DNA of 64,000 bases, taken from the NCBI RefSeq assembly GCF_027409185.1, contig NC_084462.1:156103490-156167489 (forward strand), given 5' to 3'. Numbering within the stretch: position 1 is the first letter of the stretch; the number at the start of each line of letters is the position of its first letter. Below the pieces are notes generated by a model. It was not told where the DNA came from. It worked only from the letters and a program-made list of their open reading frames with translations, and made no database searches. The DNA comes from Cynocephalus volans. Taxonomy: Eukaryota > Chordata > Mammalia > Dermoptera > Cynocephalidae. Shown piece by piece: positions 62,560 to 64,000 of the stretch. The translations under genes and the position numbers were made by a program.

Positions 62560-63153
62560 CTTATTCATTCATTTAACAAATATTTACTGAGCTAGGAGCA
62601 AGGTCCTGTAAATACAAAGTTTATCCATTCATTGGGCAAATAGTTGTTGAATACCCTACACGCAGGCCTGTAGCAGGTGCTGGGGATACAGCTGTGAATG
62701 GGAAAGCCACGGGCCCTACCTTCTCAGACCCAGTGGGGAACAAGAGGCAGATGAATGGCCAGTTATAATACAGGGTACAAAGTGCTAAGAGGGATTTCAT
62801 AGTGCTAAGGAAGTTCTTAGTAAGAACCCCAAGCCTAGACTCGGCGGTTCAGGAGGAAGTGACAGCTAAGCTCAGCCTGATGGATAAACACGAGTTGTCC
62901 AGGTGAGGAGGTGGGTAGTAGAGATGCAGGAAGGAAAATTGTTCTAGGCAGAGGAGAGAGCACATGCTGCAGGAGATAGGTTCATAATGCTGCAGGAAAA
63001 GAAAAACCCCAAACTCTCAGTGGCTTAGAACAAGAAAAGTTTTTCTCACTCATGCAAAGTGTGATGTGAGTTCAGGGCCACTGTCCTCCTTAGGGTGACT
63101 CAGTGATCCAGGATGCTTCTATCTCAAGACTGCATCATCTCAACATGTGGCAG

Positions 63154-63198
<45 letters not shown>

Positions 63199-63600
63199 TG
63201 AGATTGAGATTGAGAGAGAGAGAGAGAGAGAGAGAGGTGTGCATTGGAGATGAAATGCTTTAGCCTTGGAGTGGTCACTTAACTTTTGCTCATGAACCAT
63301 TGTTCAGAACTAGTGATGGGCTCATCTAATTGCCACAGGGCTAGGAATGTAGGGAAGCACATGTCATATTTGGTGAGTGACTCTGTGCCACACAGGAGTA
63401 AGGCATGTTGGGAAACTGCAGGTAGCTCCACATGGCTGGCAAGCATTGCACGTGTGATCTGAGGATTGGTGGGACAGGGTTGGAGGGAGAAATAATAGGG
63501 GGTGAGATAAGCCGAGGTCAGTCACAAAAGGCCTTGTAAGTCATGTTAAATGTTGAGAAACTTGGACTTTAGGGAGACATGGAAGAATTTTATTAGGGCA
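62560..63600 (-). mobile_element. L2 LINE 3' end, discontinuous
   Basis: Reverse L2: a CATTCATTTAACAAATATTT start, GGTGCTGGGGATACAGCTGT, CAGAGGAGAGAGCACATGCT, and after other insertions AAAGGCCTTGTAAGTCATGT. A GA-rich microsatellite lies inside. Confidence 0.6.
63152..63236. repeat. (GA)n microsatellite, interrupted
   Basis: Two GA runs separated by AAATTGAGATTGAGATTG. Confidence 0.95.
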
Positions 63601-63602
63601 TG

Positions 63603-64000
63603 TGTATTAGGCAGGGTTCTCCAGAGAGACAGAATCGATAAGATATGTGATAAATATATGAGAGAGGATTTATGAGGGGAATTGGCTCACATGATTGTGA
63701 AGAGAAGTCTCAAGATAGGCCATCTGCAAATTGGATGCCAGTAGCGTAGCTCAGTCCAAATCTGAAGGCTTTAAACCTAGGGAAGCTGATGGTGTCCTTG
63801 GCGTAAGTCCTGGAACCCAAAAGCTGAAGAGTCTCAAGTTCTGATGTCCAGAGACAGGAGAGAAGAGTGTATCCTGGCTCCAGCAGAGAGAGTGATTTGC
63901 CTTTTTTCTCCGTTTTTTGTTCTCTTGGGCCCCCCAGCAGATTGGATGGTTCCTGCCCATATTGAGAGCAGATCTTTCCCACCCAGTCCACTCAGGTCCT
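63603..64000 (-). mobile_element. MLT2-like ERVL LTR, cut by the window end
   Basis: Begins TATTAGGCAGGGTTCTCCAG then GGAATTGGCTCACATGATTG, the reverse strand of an MLT2-type LTR. It runs off the end of the window. Confidence 0.7.

Overview
This is a mammalian nuclear DNA window with one recognisable protein-coding gene, FOS (c-Fos, the AP-1 immediate-early transcription factor), on the + strand at about 17383-20770. The gene is intact: four coding exons (17543-17683, 18423-18674, 19095-19202, 19327-19968) join to 380 codons. All splice sites are GT/AG, every junction is in phase 0, and the classic promoter array and AU-rich 3'UTR are present. Everything else is non-coding: interspersed repeats, simple repeats and probable regulatory DNA.

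The organism is best explained as a colugo (flying lemur, Dermoptera). The window carries about 19 tRNA-Ile-derived SINEs, as monomers and as head-to-tail dimers, which match the CYN-I and CYN-II families described from colugos. Several have perfect 14-17 bp target-site duplications. The older repeat background (L1, L2, MIR, MaLR and ERVL LTRs, MER5) is that of any placental mammal. Species assignment is inference from these SINEs.

Layout. 1-15 kb: upstream flank with scattered CYN SINEs, a small CRE-rich CpG island at 1.6-2.1 kb (about 15 kb upstream of FOS), a pair of CREs at 12.3-12.4 kb, and a pyrimidine tract at 15.1-15.3 kb. 15.5-20.8 kb: FOS CpG island, promoter and gene. 20.8-29 kb: downstream flank with L2, MIR, SINEs and one LTR-like element. 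29.3-30 kb: a second detached CpG island, about 9-10 kb past FOS, holding a CRE, an Ets core and a perfect CArG box. 32-45 kb: MIRs, L1 fragments, a 34-base G run, a long CA microsatellite, and a GC-rich CCAAT/RFX-like element near 41.7-42.05 kb. 45-64 kb: old LTRs, including a three-copy partly inverted LTR cluster at 50.3-52.5 kb, an L1 at 58-60.5 kb interrupted by an LTR and a SINE, and a mariner-type MITE with perfect 32-bp arms at 61.3 kb.

How it may work together: FOS is induced by serum, calcium and cAMP through SRF/TCF, STAT and CREB sites. The same site classes recur in the distal GC-rich patches, so these are the best candidates for the distal enhancers that surround FOS in other mammals. 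That link rests on motifs only.
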